A stretch of 64,000 nucleotides of DNA from Piscibacillus sp052246295 (GCA_052246295.1 JBQQCO010000007.1), one strand, 5' to 3'; positions 44,754 to 53,375 are shown, counted from the first letter of the stretch. Notes: generated by a model from the sequence alone, not told the origin. Program-made: numbers and translations.

Positions 44754-45422
44754 CTATAAATAACTTTCCAATATTGAATGTGTGATTAAATACCAACCAT
44801 CAACCATTACAAATAACAGTATTTTAAATGGTAATGAAATCATAACAGGTGGTAACATCATCATCCCCATAGACATAAGCACACTAGCTACGGCCATATC
44901 AATTACTAAAAATGGCACGAAAATCATAAACCCCATTTGAAAGGCTGTTTTCAATTCACTTATTGCAAAAGCCGGAATCAATGATGTCATTGGTATATCT
45001 TCAACAGAACTTGGTCTTTCAGCACCAGAATAATCCAAGAATAACATCAAGTCTTTTTGTCTGGTATGATCGGCCATGAACTCTTTAAATGGTATGCTGG
45101 CTCGATCGTAAGCTTCGTCTAAGGTGATTTCTTCATTGAACAATGGATCTAATGCTTCATCGTACACTTCTGTGAAAGTAGGTGCCATGATAAAGAAAGT
45201 CAAGAACAAAGCTAATGCAATCAACACTTGGTTGGGTGGCATCTGTTGAGTTGCCAAAGACGTTCTAACAAACCCTAGTACAATTACGATTCTTGTAAAG
45301 CTAGTTAATAAGATTAATAGACTTGGAGCAAGCGTTAGTATTGTTATTAATAATAGTAATTGTATTGCTGTAGAAATGTTAGTAGGGTCATTCTCTGTAA
45401 ATATATTTACAAATTCATTCAT
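44754..45422 (-). CDS. fliP: Flagellar export protein FliP
   Basis: FliP is the central export gate subunit. The 222-residue protein has the family segments TRIVIVLGFVRTSLATQQMPPNQVLI near 47-72 and AFAISELKTAFQMGFMIFVPFL near 145, with four membrane helices. No cleavable signal peptide is apparent. I chose ATG 45422, after GAGGGG, which gives the same N-terminus as B. subtilis FliP (MNEFVNIF). It overlaps the fliO end by 8 nt. Confidence 0.96.
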   Translation of the reverse strand: MNEFVNIFTENDPTNISTAIQLLLLITILTLAPSLLILLTSFTRIVIVLGFVRTSLATQQMPPNQVLIALALFLTFFIMAPTFTEVYDEALDPLFNEEITLDEAYDRASIPFKEFMADHTRQKDLMLFLDYSGAERPSSVEDIPMTSLIPAFAISELKTAFQMGFMIFVPFLVIDMAVASVLMSMGMMMLPPVMISLPFKILLFVMVDGWYLITHSILESYL

Positions 45423-46056
45423 CCTTTGACCCCTCATTTCTATTCTGATAACGCTTCATAAGCTGCTCCCTAGTTTTTTTCATAGAATCAAGTTGGTTTT
45501 TAAATTGGTTTTGTTGATCCTCTTCCTTATATGGATTTGACGAATTCCTTTGAAAGGATTTAAGAATGTCTTGAAAGGATTTGGTTTCTATTTGTTGTTG
45601 ATCTACTAGCCCTCTAATTGTTTCTTCATCATCAATTTCACTCAGTAACTGAATATCTTCACCAACACCAACAAGATAATACTTCTGCCCTACTCTTATA
45701 ATTTGAACAGATTTATTTGTTCCTAAAGATAATCCACCTAAATTTTCTAGTGATCGACTTTGTTGATATAGTCTATTACGTTTCTGAATGAATTTAAGTA
45801 GAAAATAAATTAAACCAAGAACGACAACAAGAGCAAATATCATTTTTATAAAGTCTAAGAAAAGTGATCGATCTGATTGAAAATCAGTATTATTTTCAGG
45901 CACTTGCGTATTGTCTTGTTCTTGTTCTGTTTGGACGCCCTCTTCTTCGTTAAAATAATCATTAACACTGGAATTATTAGAAGCCTCAATCACATATAAC
46001 TGTTGGCCAAACAAAATGATACTTAAACTTAGAAGTAGGGTTACTACTTTTTTCAT
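45415..46056 (-). CDS. fliO: FliO-like flagellar assembly protein (FliZ of B. subtilis)
   Basis: FliO helps build the FliPQR complex. The 213-residue protein has an N-terminal signal-like helix (2-22), an acidic extracytoplasmic stretch, a membrane helix near 68-90 (FALVVVLGLIYFLLKFI), and a cytoplasmic tail with LGGLSLGTNKSVQIIRVGQKYYLVGVG. The extracytoplasmic segment is very acidic. ATG 46056; the 3' end overlaps fliP, which suggests coupling. Confidence 0.88.
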   Translation of the reverse strand: MKKVVTLLLSLSIILFGQQLYVIEASNNSSVNDYFNEEEGVQTEQEQDNTQVPENNTDFQSDRSLFLDFIKMIFALVVVLGLIYFLLKFIQKRNRLYQQSRSLENLGGLSLGTNKSVQIIRVGQKYYLVGVGEDIQLLSEIDDEETIRGLVDQQQIETKSFQDILKSFQRNSSNPYKEEDQQNQFKNQLDSMKKTREQLMKRYQNRNEGSKDE

Positions 46057-46076
46057 TTACATCTACCTTACTCTAC

Positions 46077-46439
46077 TTAATTTAATACCTTCTTAATTGC
46101 TTCAATTACACGGTCTGCTTGAAACGGCTTAACAATAAAATCTTTAGCGCCTGCTTGAATAGCATCAATCACCATCGCTTGTTGTCCCATTGCTGAACAC
46201 ATAACTACTTTAGCATTTGGGTCATCACTTACAATATCTTTTAATGCTGCAATACCATCTTTCTCAGGCATAGTAATATCAAGTGTCACTAGGTCTGGTT
46301 TTAGTTCTTGATACTTCTCAACTGCCTGAACACCATCTTCTGCTTCACCAACGACTTCAAAACCATTCTTCTCCAGTATGTCTTTAATCATCATTCTCAT
46401 AAATGCTGCATCATCAACAACTAAAATCTTCTCTCCCAT
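46077..46439 (-). CDS. cheY: Chemotaxis response regulator CheY
   Basis: Phospho-CheY binds the switch to promote counter-clockwise rotation in Bacillus. The 120-residue receiver has the acidic pair Asp9-Asp10, phospho-site Asp54 in TLDITMPEKDG, and Lys104 in FIVKPF. ATG 46439 follows AGGGGGAT. It lies between fliY and fliO, its usual place. Confidence 0.97.
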   Translation of the reverse strand: MGEKILVVDDAAFMRMMIKDILEKNGFEVVGEAEDGVQAVEKYQELKPDLVTLDITMPEKDGIAALKDIVSDDPNAKVVMCSAMGQQAMVIDAIQAGAKDFIVKPFQADRVIEAIKKVLN

Positions 46440-46454
46440 TTTTAATCCCCCTAT

Positions 46455-47609
46455 TTATCTTAATTTCTTAAGTCGATCGGATTTATTTAATATATCAGTT
46501 ACTCTTACCCCAAAGTTCTCATCAATGACGACAACTTCTCCTTTGGCTATTAACTGATTATTAATTAGAATATCAACTGGTTCACCTGCTAGTTTATCCA
46601 ACTCAATAATGGAACCAGTATTTAACTCCAAAATCTCTTTAATTGATTTCCTTGTACGCCCTAGTTCTACTGAAACGTTCAAAGGTATATCCATAAGTAA
46701 ATCAAGATTACGATGCTCTATAGACTCTACTTGTCTAGCTGAATCTTCAAACGAAGAAAATTCTGCTGATTCAATTTGCGAACCTTTATATTGATTGTAG
46801 TTTCCATGGCCTATAGATTGAGGTTCGCGATGATTAGTTTCAATCTTTTGAGAACCTTGGTCTGCCACAGGTTTACTAGATTGTTGTTTAGCCTCTTCTT
46901 TCTGATTGTCCAACTGCATTAATTGACTAACATATTTTTTAGCAAAATCCAAAGGCATCATTTGCATAATGTTAGAGTGAATAAGATCACCAACTTTAAG
47001 CTCAAAAGAGACTTTTACAAAGTAATCTTCATTTGGAATGTAGTCTAACCCTTCTCCTGATTTAACATCCATTAGTACAGTTTTAGGTGGTGAAATATCG
47101 ATCTTCTGATCAAATACAGAAGATAAGCTTGTAGCAGCTGTTCCCATCATCTGGTTCATAGCCTCTTGTACAGCGCTTAACTGCAAATCTCCTAATTCTT
47201 CATTCGGGTTAGTTCCATCTCCACCAAGCATTAAGTCAGCAATAATAGCTGCATCATAACTTCTAATAATAAGTAGATTTAATCCTTCTATTCCAGTTGT
47301 ATAATCAACAATTACAGCCACATGAGGTGTTGGGAACTCATCAACTAATTCTTGATTACTTACTAAATTTACTGTAGGTGTTGTAATTTCAACTTTCTGA
47401 TTTAATAAAGTTGATAATGTCGTGGCAGAGCTTCCAAAAGAAATATTGCCAAGTTCCCCTATCGCATCCACTTCTAAATTGGATAATACTTGGTCCAATG
47501 GGGGACGACTATCCTCTTGTTGCTCATCACCTGAATCGTTAGCTGGAGTATTTTGTCCATTTAACAAAGCATCTATCTCTTCTTGAGATAACATATCATC
47601 ATGACTCAT
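46455..47609 (-). CDS. fliY: Flagellar switch protein and CheY-P phosphatase FliY
   Basis: FliY replaces FliN in Bacillus: it is a switch component with an added CheC-type phosphatase. The 384-residue protein has an N-terminal CheY-binding LSQEEIDALLNG, the phosphatase domain with both motifs (ELGNISFGSSAT, EAMNQMMGTAAT), a Gln/Ser-rich linker near 230-285, and a C-terminal SpoA/FliN domain (VELGRTRKSIKEILELNTGSIIELDKL). ATG 47609 overlaps the fliM end by 11 nt. Confidence 0.97.
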   Translation of the reverse strand: MSHDDMLSQEEIDALLNGQNTPANDSGDEQQEDSRPPLDQVLSNLEVDAIGELGNISFGSSATTLSTLLNQKVEITTPTVNLVSNQELVDEFPTPHVAVIVDYTTGIEGLNLLIIRSYDAAIIADLMLGGDGTNPNEELGDLQLSAVQEAMNQMMGTAATSLSSVFDQKIDISPPKTVLMDVKSGEGLDYIPNEDYFVKVSFELKVGDLIHSNIMQMMPLDFAKKYVSQLMQLDNQKEEAKQQSSKPVADQGSQKIETNHREPQSIGHGNYNQYKGSQIESAEFSSFEDSARQVESIEHRNLDLLMDIPLNVSVELGRTRKSIKEILELNTGSIIELDKLAGEPVDILINNQLIAKGEVVVIDENFGVRVTDILNKSDRLKKLR

Positions 47610-48597
47610 CTTCTTCCCCCCTAAATTCCTCGATCACTTGTACAGCTAAATGTTTATTTTTCTTACCAGGTTGTACGTAAAACTTTGGTTCATCATTAGC
47701 TGTTAAAATTAATGGATCTTTAATCTTATTATCTAAGACAATTACATCATCTTGTGCTAAATTAAGAAATTCTTCGATTGTAATAGTAGACTGGCCTAGT
47801 AATACTTTTGCATCTACATCAACCTTTTTGATATTCTGGCTTAACAATTCATACTGTTCAGAATCAATTTCCTTAACGTTATCTTCCATCCAATAATGCA
47901 TAGAGAGTTTTGAGATAATTGGTTCTAGCACAATATGAGGTAGACAAATGTTAATCATCCCGCTCGAATCACCTACTGTGGTGTTAAGCGTAATTACTAC
48001 AACAGTTTCATTCGGTGATACAAGTTGGACAAATTGAGGATTCACTTCTAACTCGTCTAAATGTACCTCAACATCAATCATGGATGCCCAAGCCTCTTCT
48101 AATTGACTCATCGATTGCTCAAAAGTTCTTTTCATGATTGTTGTTTCAATCTCTGTTAGATTCTCAACTTTATTCATCCCAGAACCTTTTCCGCCTAACA
48201 TACGATCAATTACAGCATATGCTATGTTAGGGTTGATCTCGAATACTATACGCCCTTCTAATGGGGTAAGTGAAAAAATATTCAATATGGTTCGTTGAGG
48301 TACTGAACGTATGAACTCTTCATAAGGAATTTGTTCTACTGATGTGAGCTCAATCTCAACATAAGTCCTTAACTGTGCAGATAAGTAAGTCGTTAATAAT
48401 CTAGCGAAGTTTTCATGAATTCTCGTTAACCCTCTCACTTGGTCTTTTGAGAACCTCAGAGCACGCTTGAAATCATAAACTTTTACTTTTTTTAGATTCT
48501 TTTCTTCTTCCTTTAACTCTTCAGCGTCCATCTCACCACTGGAAATGGCAGAGAGCAAGGCATCTATTTCATTTTGGGATAAAACTTCTTCTGACAT
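47599..48597 (-). CDS. fliM: Flagellar motor switch protein FliM
   Basis: FliM forms the C-ring and receives phospho-CheY. The 332-residue protein begins SEEVLSQNEIDALLSAISSG, the CheY-binding segment. The middle CheC-like domain and the C-terminal SpoA domain (VLLGQSTITIEEFLNLAQDDVIVLD) follow. ATG 48597 has GGAGGTG at good spacing. It overlaps the fliY start, so both switch proteins are likely made in proportion. Confidence 0.97.
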   Translation of the reverse strand: MSEEVLSQNEIDALLSAISSGEMDAEELKEEEKNLKKVKVYDFKRALRFSKDQVRGLTRIHENFARLLTTYLSAQLRTYVEIELTSVEQIPYEEFIRSVPQRTILNIFSLTPLEGRIVFEINPNIAYAVIDRMLGGKGSGMNKVENLTEIETTIMKRTFEQSMSQLEEAWASMIDVEVHLDELEVNPQFVQLVSPNETVVVITLNTTVGDSSGMINICLPHIVLEPIISKLSMHYWMEDNVKEIDSEQYELLSQNIKKVDVDAKVLLGQSTITIEEFLNLAQDDVIVLDNKIKDPLILTANDEPKFYVQPGKKNKHLAVQVIEEFRGEEDES

Positions 48598-48633
48598 GGG
48601 ATCACCTCCGAGTTGGAGTGAGTTTAATTAACT

Positions 48634-49056
48634 CTACTGTAATACTTTCTCAATGATGTAAACGTCCGTAACCAACCCATCTTCTAGTATTTCATTTAAT
48701 TTCAACTTAATGGATTCTTCAATTTGTTCTAACCCCTTACGAAAATCGTCTGATTCTCTCACGGTTAAAGACTTAATGATTGTATTATTAAGTTGAAACC
48801 CTTCGCCTTTTTGCAAATATTCCAAAGCTGATTTCTCATCCGCTACGATTCTAAACTTAATTTTCACATAAGACCCGTCAATTAGGTCTGTTGTTATTTC
48901 ATCTGTTACGAATGAGTTTTCTACTTGGTCATCTATAGATGGTTCACTCGCTTCACTCGTTGTAGAATCTAGATAAATTAAGGTTACAATTGTCAGCACA
49001 CCAACAAGCGTTAAACTTATTAGACTGGTCACCATAATTTTTATAGGCTTACTCAT
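48634..49056 (-). CDS. fliL: Flagellar basal body-associated protein FliL
   Basis: FliL is a single-pass inner-membrane protein near the stator. The 140-residue length equals that of B. subtilis FliL. One membrane helix spans about 9-29, followed by an acidic spacer and a C-terminal stomatin-like domain (KIKFRIVADEKSALEYLQKGE). I chose ATG 49056; TTG 49062 and ATG 49059 are also in frame. The start overlaps the swrD end by 8 nt. Confidence 0.9.
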   Translation of the reverse strand: MSKPIKIMVTSLISLTLVGVLTIVTLIYLDSTTSEASEPSIDDQVENSFVTDEITTDLIDGSYVKIKFRIVADEKSALEYLQKGEGFQLNNTIIKSLTVRESDDFRKGLEQIEESIKLKLNEILEDGLVTDVYIIEKVLQ

Positions 49057-49267
49057 CATCAACCACTTCTTTCTGAATCAAGTTTAATAGACCAACCTTT
49101 TGGTAAAAGCTTGTGATTTCTTGAACCACTTCTGACACTGGATTACGGACGAAATGTTTTTTCCCATTTGTAAGTGTAATCGTAGTGTCAGGTAGAGACT
49201 CCACTTTCTCTATATATAAAGCATTTAATATAAACGATTGGCCATTTAACCTCGTTAGTTCTATCAT
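49049..49267 (-). CDS. swrD: FlbD/SwrD-like flagellar protein
   Basis: This 72-residue FlbD-family protein (YlzI, SwrD in B. subtilis) raises motor torque and supports swarming. The family pattern is complete: MIELTRLNGQSFILNALYIEKVE, then LPDTTITLTNGKKHFV and a C-terminal helix VVQEITSFYQKVGL. The ATG at 49267 has no Shine-Dalgarno in the usual window; the only GGAGG is 34 nt upstream beyond a hairpin. It sits between flgE and fliL and overlaps fliL by 8 nt. Confidence 0.9.
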   Translation of the reverse strand: MIELTRLNGQSFILNALYIEKVESLPDTTITLTNGKKHFVRNPVSEVVQEITSFYQKVGLLNLIQKEVVDDE

Positions 49268-49277
49268 AATTAGGTTA

Positions 49278-49306
49278 GGGGACGTATTATCAGTCCCCTT
49301 TCCTCC
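49278..49306 (-). promoter_or_regulatory. Remote Shine-Dalgarno with intervening hairpin before swrD
   Basis: The minus strand reads GGAGG (49306-49302), AAA, then GGGGAC-(9 nt)-GTCCCC (49298-49278), then 10 nt to ATG 49267. GGAGG has no start codon in its normal range. Folding the 21-nt hairpin would leave 13 nt between GGAGG and ATG. There is no T-tract, so it is not a standard terminator. Confidence 0.5.
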
Positions 49307-49309
49307 TTA

Positions 49310-50200
49310 TTATCGTTTTAGATTAACTAATTCTTGTAAGATTTCATCTGATGTGGTTATAACTCTTGTGTTTGCTTGGAAACCACGTTGTGATGTAATC
49401 ATTTCAGTAAACTCTTCTGCTAGATCAACGTTAGACATCTCTAAAGAGCCTGGCACCAAACCTCCAACACCATTTGTTTCAGGTGTATATAAATCATTAA
49501 TGTCGTTCATTACATTATCTCCATCAGTAATAACACCCGAGTTTCCTGTTAACTTATAAAGGTTACCACCCACTTTTTCTAAACCTTCAGGGTTGGAAAA
49601 TTTAGCTAAACGGATTTCTCCTGCTGTCACTCGTTCTCCGTTCTCGTCAATATAATCAACACTTCCATTACCGCCGATGCTAAAACTTTGTGCACCTTCA
49701 GGTATTGTAATTCTACTAGCTTCACCATCTACTTCGCCTACTAAATATTGGCCATTTGAATTAACAATATATCCATCATCATCTAAATAAAAATTACCTG
49801 CTCTCGTAAAGCTAATATCATCTTGGTCTAAATCAATATTATCTGTTGCTGCATCAGATACTGTTTTATTACCTACAACAAACATGCCATCGCCCTCAAT
49901 TGATAAATCTAATGGTCTATTTGTTGTCTGAGTGTTACCTTGAGTGTGAATATTATCAATAGAACCTGTAGTTGTTCCAAGGCCAACTTGCATTGGGTTT
50001 TGTCCACCTCTTATAGGATTTCCACCTTCATTTAATGGTGCGCTTGCCCCCTGCATCGTCTGACTCATTAAATCTGAAAATGTTAGACGTCCTTTCTTAT
50101 ATCCAAACGTATTAACATTTGCAATATTGTTCGATACTACATCCAATTTAGTTTGAAAACCTTTCATTCCTGAGATTCCTGTATACATAGAACGTAACAT
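49310..50200 (-). CDS. flgE: Flagellar hook protein FlgE
   Basis: FlgE forms the flexible hook. The 296-residue protein starts MLRSMYTGISGMKGFQTKLDVVSNNIANVNTFGYK, the Flg_bb_rod motif, and ends in the conserved QRGFQANTRVITTSDEILQELVNLKR helix. In B. subtilis the gene in this slot was first called flgG and is now flgE; the sequence and size (264 there) agree. The middle domain has the FlaE-like SFTRAGNFYLDDDGYIV motif. ATG 50200 follows GAGAGGAGAGG. The 78-nt gap upstream is structured. Confidence 0.93.
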   Translation of the reverse strand: MLRSMYTGISGMKGFQTKLDVVSNNIANVNTFGYKKGRLTFSDLMSQTMQGASAPLNEGGNPIRGGQNPMQVGLGTTTGSIDNIHTQGNTQTTNRPLDLSIEGDGMFVVGNKTVSDAATDNIDLDQDDISFTRAGNFYLDDDGYIVNSNGQYLVGEVDGEASRITIPEGAQSFSIGGNGSVDYIDENGERVTAGEIRLAKFSNPEGLEKVGGNLYKLTGNSGVITDGDNVMNDINDLYTPETNGVGGLVPGSLEMSNVDLAEEFTEMITSQRGFQANTRVITTSDEILQELVNLKR

Positions 50201-50227
50201 AAAACCTCTCCTCTCAAATTAGTATTA

Positions 50228-50280
50228 AGTGTTACTTCTGTCGGTCGGTAACACTGAAGGCCTCCATACGGTCCAGCCTT
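50228..50280 (-). promoter_or_regulatory. Two hairpins in the flgE 5' gap
   Basis: AAGGC (50280-50276) pairs with GCCTT (50261-50257), and AGTGTTAC (50255-50248) pairs with GTAACACT (50235-50228) over 8 bp with a 12-nt loop. Neither has a T-tract, so terminators are unlikely. They could be processing or stability elements. The 5' hairpin includes the stop codon of the preceding gene. Confidence 0.5.
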
Positions 50281-50656
50281 AATCTTCTATTAATATAGTT
50301 CCATTAATATTTGTTACAACATCCGCTTGGTTTCGGTCCATAGCAGTAATAATCGTATTATTTTTTGTACTTGCAATTAGTACAGTGTCTTTCAAAATCA
50401 CCGCTGAATCTGTAACGCCTTTCCCTTGTGCTTCTTTCATTTTTTCACCTATAAGATTCCACTGTTGATTCGAAATATGAATATTTCGTTCATCTAAACG
50501 CTTTTGTGCGTGTTTGCTAACATTAACCGGTTGGTCAGAAGTTTGTTTTAAAACGTCTTTAAAAGAAATCTGATTAGATGAAGTTGATGGTTTATTTTTA
50601 GGCGTTGGTGCTAATGGTAATGTCTGATGGTGCAGTGGATTTATCTTTTGAGACAT
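50279..50656 (-). CDS. Flagellar operon protein of the TIGR02530 type
   Basis: The 125-residue protein matches the small flagellar operon family described as TIGR02530 in Firmicutes. It has a flexible Pro/Ser-rich N-terminus (about 1-45), then SKHAQKRLDERNIHISNQQWNLIGEKM and the domain core VTDSAVILKDTVLIASTKNNTIITAMDR. Its role is unknown; hook cap or hook-length work has been guessed because of its location between flgD and flgE. ATG 50656 directly follows the flgD stop. B. subtilis lacks a gene here. Confidence 0.8.
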   Translation of the reverse strand: MSQKINPLHHQTLPLAPTPKNKPSTSSNQISFKDVLKQTSDQPVNVSKHAQKRLDERNIHISNQQWNLIGEKMKEAQGKGVTDSAVILKDTVLIASTKNNTIITAMDRNQADVVTNINGTILIED

Positions 50657-51100
50657 CTAAACCACCTCTTCTCCAGTTAATGATGACTCAATCTTATGAA
50701 CTTGATCAGCATTAATGGTTTCCCCATTATTAAGGGTTAATAAGATATTGTTCCCTTCCTTCTTTACTGACTGTACAGTCGCCAAAATTTCCTCTGTGGA
50801 TTCATCATTATTAGATTGATAACTAACCTCTTTATCTATTAGGTTTGAGAATTGTAAGAAATTCTGGCTCAATTGTTGATTAAAAATGTTTTCAAATCCG
50901 CTTGCCATGTTTGTTATCTGCTCTAATTGTGAAAATGAAGCCATTTGTGCAACAAAATCCTGATCTTTCATCGGATCTAACGGATCTTGGTTAGTTAGTT
51001 GAGTCATTAAGATTTTCAAAAAGGCATCCTTATCTAATTCTGAACTTCCTTCTCTCATTTGGTTCTGGTTACTTAAGTAAAAAGATGGATCTACCTTCAC
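50657..51100 (-). CDS. flgD: Hook capping protein FlgD
   Basis: FlgD is the scaffold on which hook subunits polymerise. The 147-residue protein has the conserved LDKDAFLKILMTQLTNQDPLDPMKDQDFVAQMASFSQLEQ near 22-62 and a short C-terminal region. It is shorter than enterobacterial FlgD, as is usual for Bacillus. The start is a GTG at 51100, 8 nt after GAGGAGG. It follows fliK and precedes the TIGR02530 gene without a gap. Confidence 0.94.
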   Translation of the reverse strand: MKVDPSFYLSNQNQMREGSSELDKDAFLKILMTQLTNQDPLDPMKDQDFVAQMASFSQLEQITNMASGFENIFNQQLSQNFLQFSNLIDKEVSYQSNNDESTEEILATVQSVKKEGNNILLTLNNGETINADQVHKIESSLTGEEVV

Positions 51101-51103
51101 TGT

Positions 51104-52339
51104 CTACACCTCCTCTTCAAATAAAAAGTCTTTAAAGGATTTCTTAGCTTGATCATCGTTATGATCTGACTGGTGTTGATTATCCTGTTCTCCTTCTTGT
51201 TGAGAGGATTGTTCTTCACCTTGATCAAAGTATCCTAGTTGTTCTTCTGAATTCATTTGATCAACTTGTCTTTCAATCACAACCTGGTTAGGAGAAAATA
51301 AATGCCTTAATTGCTGTAAATTACCTTCAAGCATTTCTTTAGCCACTTGTGTTGAAACTGATATTTTTACAGCCATTTGACCATCTATTTGTGTAAACCT
51401 TAAAGTCATATCACCTAAGTTAGCTGGTTTTAACTGAATAGAAAGTTGTTTTTGACCTCCTACTTGATTAAAACGTGTCTTCTGGATCATTTTTTGCAAC
51501 TGCTCAATTAACTGCTGTGAAGTTTGTCCAGTTGATTGTGATTGTTGTGTTGGTCTAGTCAAATGAATGACTAACTGTTCTTGACGAGACACTGCTTGTT
51601 GGTCAGTTAACAAAACTTTACTCCCATTCAATGGTTGAAATGGGTCACGCGGAAGCTGCAACTTATACTCTTGTGAAGCTTGTTTGGGTTGCTCAATTAA
51701 CTGTTTAATAGCCTTGACTAACTGATCTGAAACTTGACCTTGTTGTCTTGGTTCTACTTGAGCTTTACTAGTAACTTGGTTTAAAAAGCTCTTCCATTTT
51801 GAAATTAACTCTTTTGGTAAATTGAGTTCAGAAGCTTTTTGATGCATGGAGTTTCCTTGTGATAAGGTATCGCTTAGCTTAATCAGCTTTGCGAGTAAGT
51901 TCATCTCACGTTGGTCAAATGAGTTACTATTAAAACTTAATTGATTACTTGTCATTTCTAGCTTTTGGAATATAAGCATTGCCATTAACTCTAAAGAATC
52001 ATTAAGCTCCATAAGTGACTGCTCATCTAATAAGGCCAAAAGTTGATCGTCAAATTCTTCTCCATATAAACTATTAAGGTCTTTTAAAGATTCTATTATT
52101 TGATTAGCGTCCGACTCTACATTCATATTTCCAGATTCCAACTTCTCTAAAATCTGCTTTAGTGCCTGATTCATTGTTTCCATTAATTCTGATAAAGAAT
52201 GTTTAGAATCTTCGTTTGTTAAAATAGTGGACATTAAATCTTTGAAACCTTGACCTTTTGTTGTTTTACTATGAATATGATTATTCACCATGGTAGAACC
52301 TTGATTTGGATTCATTACTAAGCCTGTCAACATCTTCAT
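51104..52339 (-). CDS. fliK: Flagellar hook-length control protein FliK
   Basis: FliK measures hook length and triggers the export switch at FlhB. The 411-residue protein has a long, poorly conserved Ser/Gln/Asn-rich N-terminal part and the C-terminal FliK domain QLSIQLKPANLGDMTLRFTQ near 300-320. A Gln/Glu/Asp-rich tail ends it, with about 20 acidic or amide residues. I chose ATG 52339, 5 nt after GGGGGTGA. It lies between motE and flgD. Confidence 0.9.
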   Translation of the reverse strand: MKMLTGLVMNPNQGSTMVNNHIHSKTTKGQGFKDLMSTILTNEDSKHSLSELMETMNQALKQILEKLESGNMNVESDANQIIESLKDLNSLYGEEFDDQLLALLDEQSLMELNDSLELMAMLIFQKLEMTSNQLSFNSNSFDQREMNLLAKLIKLSDTLSQGNSMHQKASELNLPKELISKWKSFLNQVTSKAQVEPRQQGQVSDQLVKAIKQLIEQPKQASQEYKLQLPRDPFQPLNGSKVLLTDQQAVSRQEQLVIHLTRPTQQSQSTGQTSQQLIEQLQKMIQKTRFNQVGGQKQLSIQLKPANLGDMTLRFTQIDGQMAVKISVSTQVAKEMLEGNLQQLRHLFSPNQVVIERQVDQMNSEEQLGYFDQGEEQSSQQEGEQDNQHQSDHNDDQAKKSFKDFLFEEEV

Positions 52340-52366
52340 TTTCACCCCCTTTCAAAGAATTCTTTT

Positions 52367-52924
52367 CTATTGTCCAATTAATGAATTGGTAAAAGATGCT
52401 GCATCCTCTGGCTCCATCTCACTTAAAATGGCGCCTCTAACGTCATCTTGAAGGGTTGAAAGAATTCTTATAGCATTTCCTTCATTCATTGCAACTAGAA
52501 TTTCAGCAGCTTTTTTTGGTTCCATATCCTTAAATGAGTTCGTTAACTTCTTTAACTCTTCTTCTTGATTAACGCTATTTTCATTCATTTCTTCCATTTG
52601 TTCTTGATATGTTTCCACGCGCTCTTCTAGCTTTTTTATGTCTTCCTCACGTTGAGATAACTGTACTTCTAGGTTTTCTATTTTGGTATCTCTCTCTTTG
52701 ATTGTTGCTTCATAATGGGATAATTCCCTTTCTTGTTCTTCTTCATCATTTGAAGAAATAAAAGGGATGCTGTTGCCAAATTCTTTGGCTTTTTCAACTG
52801 CATTGATACCAGTAACACTAAAGATGATCATTCCAATTATAATCGCAAAAATAATTGGCACTACGATTACGAATAAGAACCATTGAATTTTACTAGCTTT
52901 TTTTGCTTCTTCATTAACTGGCAT
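52367..52924 (-). CDS. motE: MotE/YlxF-like membrane protein
   Basis: This 185-residue protein has one N-terminal membrane helix (about 13-35), a coiled coil (about 60-120, repeated Glu/Arg/Lys heptads), and a C-terminal MgtE-N-like repeat (FKDMEPKKAAEILVAMNEGNAIRILSTL). This is the MotE/YlxF architecture, a chaperone or magnesium-related stator factor proposed in other bacteria. ATG 52924 follows the fliJ stop by 4 nt and has GGGTGA as ribosome site; ATG 52936 is an alternative. It is often found beside fliJ and fliK. Confidence 0.85.
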   Translation of the reverse strand: MPVNEEAKKASKIQWFLFVIVVPIIFAIIIGMIIFSVTGINAVEKAKEFGNSIPFISSNDEEEQERELSHYEATIKERDTKIENLEVQLSQREEDIKKLEERVETYQEQMEEMNENSVNQEEELKKLTNSFKDMEPKKAAEILVAMNEGNAIRILSTLQDDVRGAILSEMEPEDAASFTNSLIGQ

Positions 52925-52928
52925 AAAA

Positions 52929-53375
52929 TCACCCATTTACTCTCATGTATTGCTGAACAGAAACTTCATCCAATTGCTGATTTTCTTCAGCTTGTCGTTT
53001 CTTTTTAAAGCTTTTCAATCTGTTATCTCGTACCTTTTCAAGTTTCTTGAACTCAAAATGTGCTTCGGTACGTCGATCTTCCTTGTCTTTAAGGTTTAAA
53101 CGAGCTTGATGTACTTTTGCTTGCCATTCACTCTCCTGATACTTTAAATGTTCGAGTTGTTGATAATGGCTTTTAATTTCAAAGGCTTTGAATCGTGTTT
53201 TGATTTTCTTCCTTTGTTCGTTCTCAAGATTTTCTTTTGCCTTTAAAATTTTATATAATTGTTGACCTGCCGTTTCAAAATGCTCTACGGCTCGTTGATA
53301 TTGAGCTTGTGATTCATTAAAATGCTTTTCTTTAAGCTCCATAATTTTTTCAATAGATTTTAATTGTTTATTCAT
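52929..53375 (-). CDS. fliJ: Flagellar export chaperone FliJ
   Basis: FliJ is a coiled-coil export protein acting with FliI. The 148-residue protein is almost wholly helical and charged, with heptads from about 5 to 130 and no membrane segment. The FliJ start KQLKSIEKIMELKEKHFNESQAQYQ is typical. I chose ATG 53375, 6 nt after AGGTG, overlapping the fliI end by 8 nt. It is between fliI and motE. Confidence 0.93.
   Translation of the reverse strand: MNKQLKSIEKIMELKEKHFNESQAQYQRAVEHFETAGQQLYKILKAKENLENEQRKKIKTRFKAFEIKSHYQQLEHLKYQESEWQAKVHQARLNLKDKEDRRTEAHFEFKKLEKVRDNRLKSFKKKRQAEENQQLDEVSVQQYMRVNG

Noticed and set aside
49185..49559. 124-codon plus-strand frame antisense to flgE and swrD
   Set aside because: It lies across two well-supported minus-strand genes and has no ribosome site or recognisable domain.
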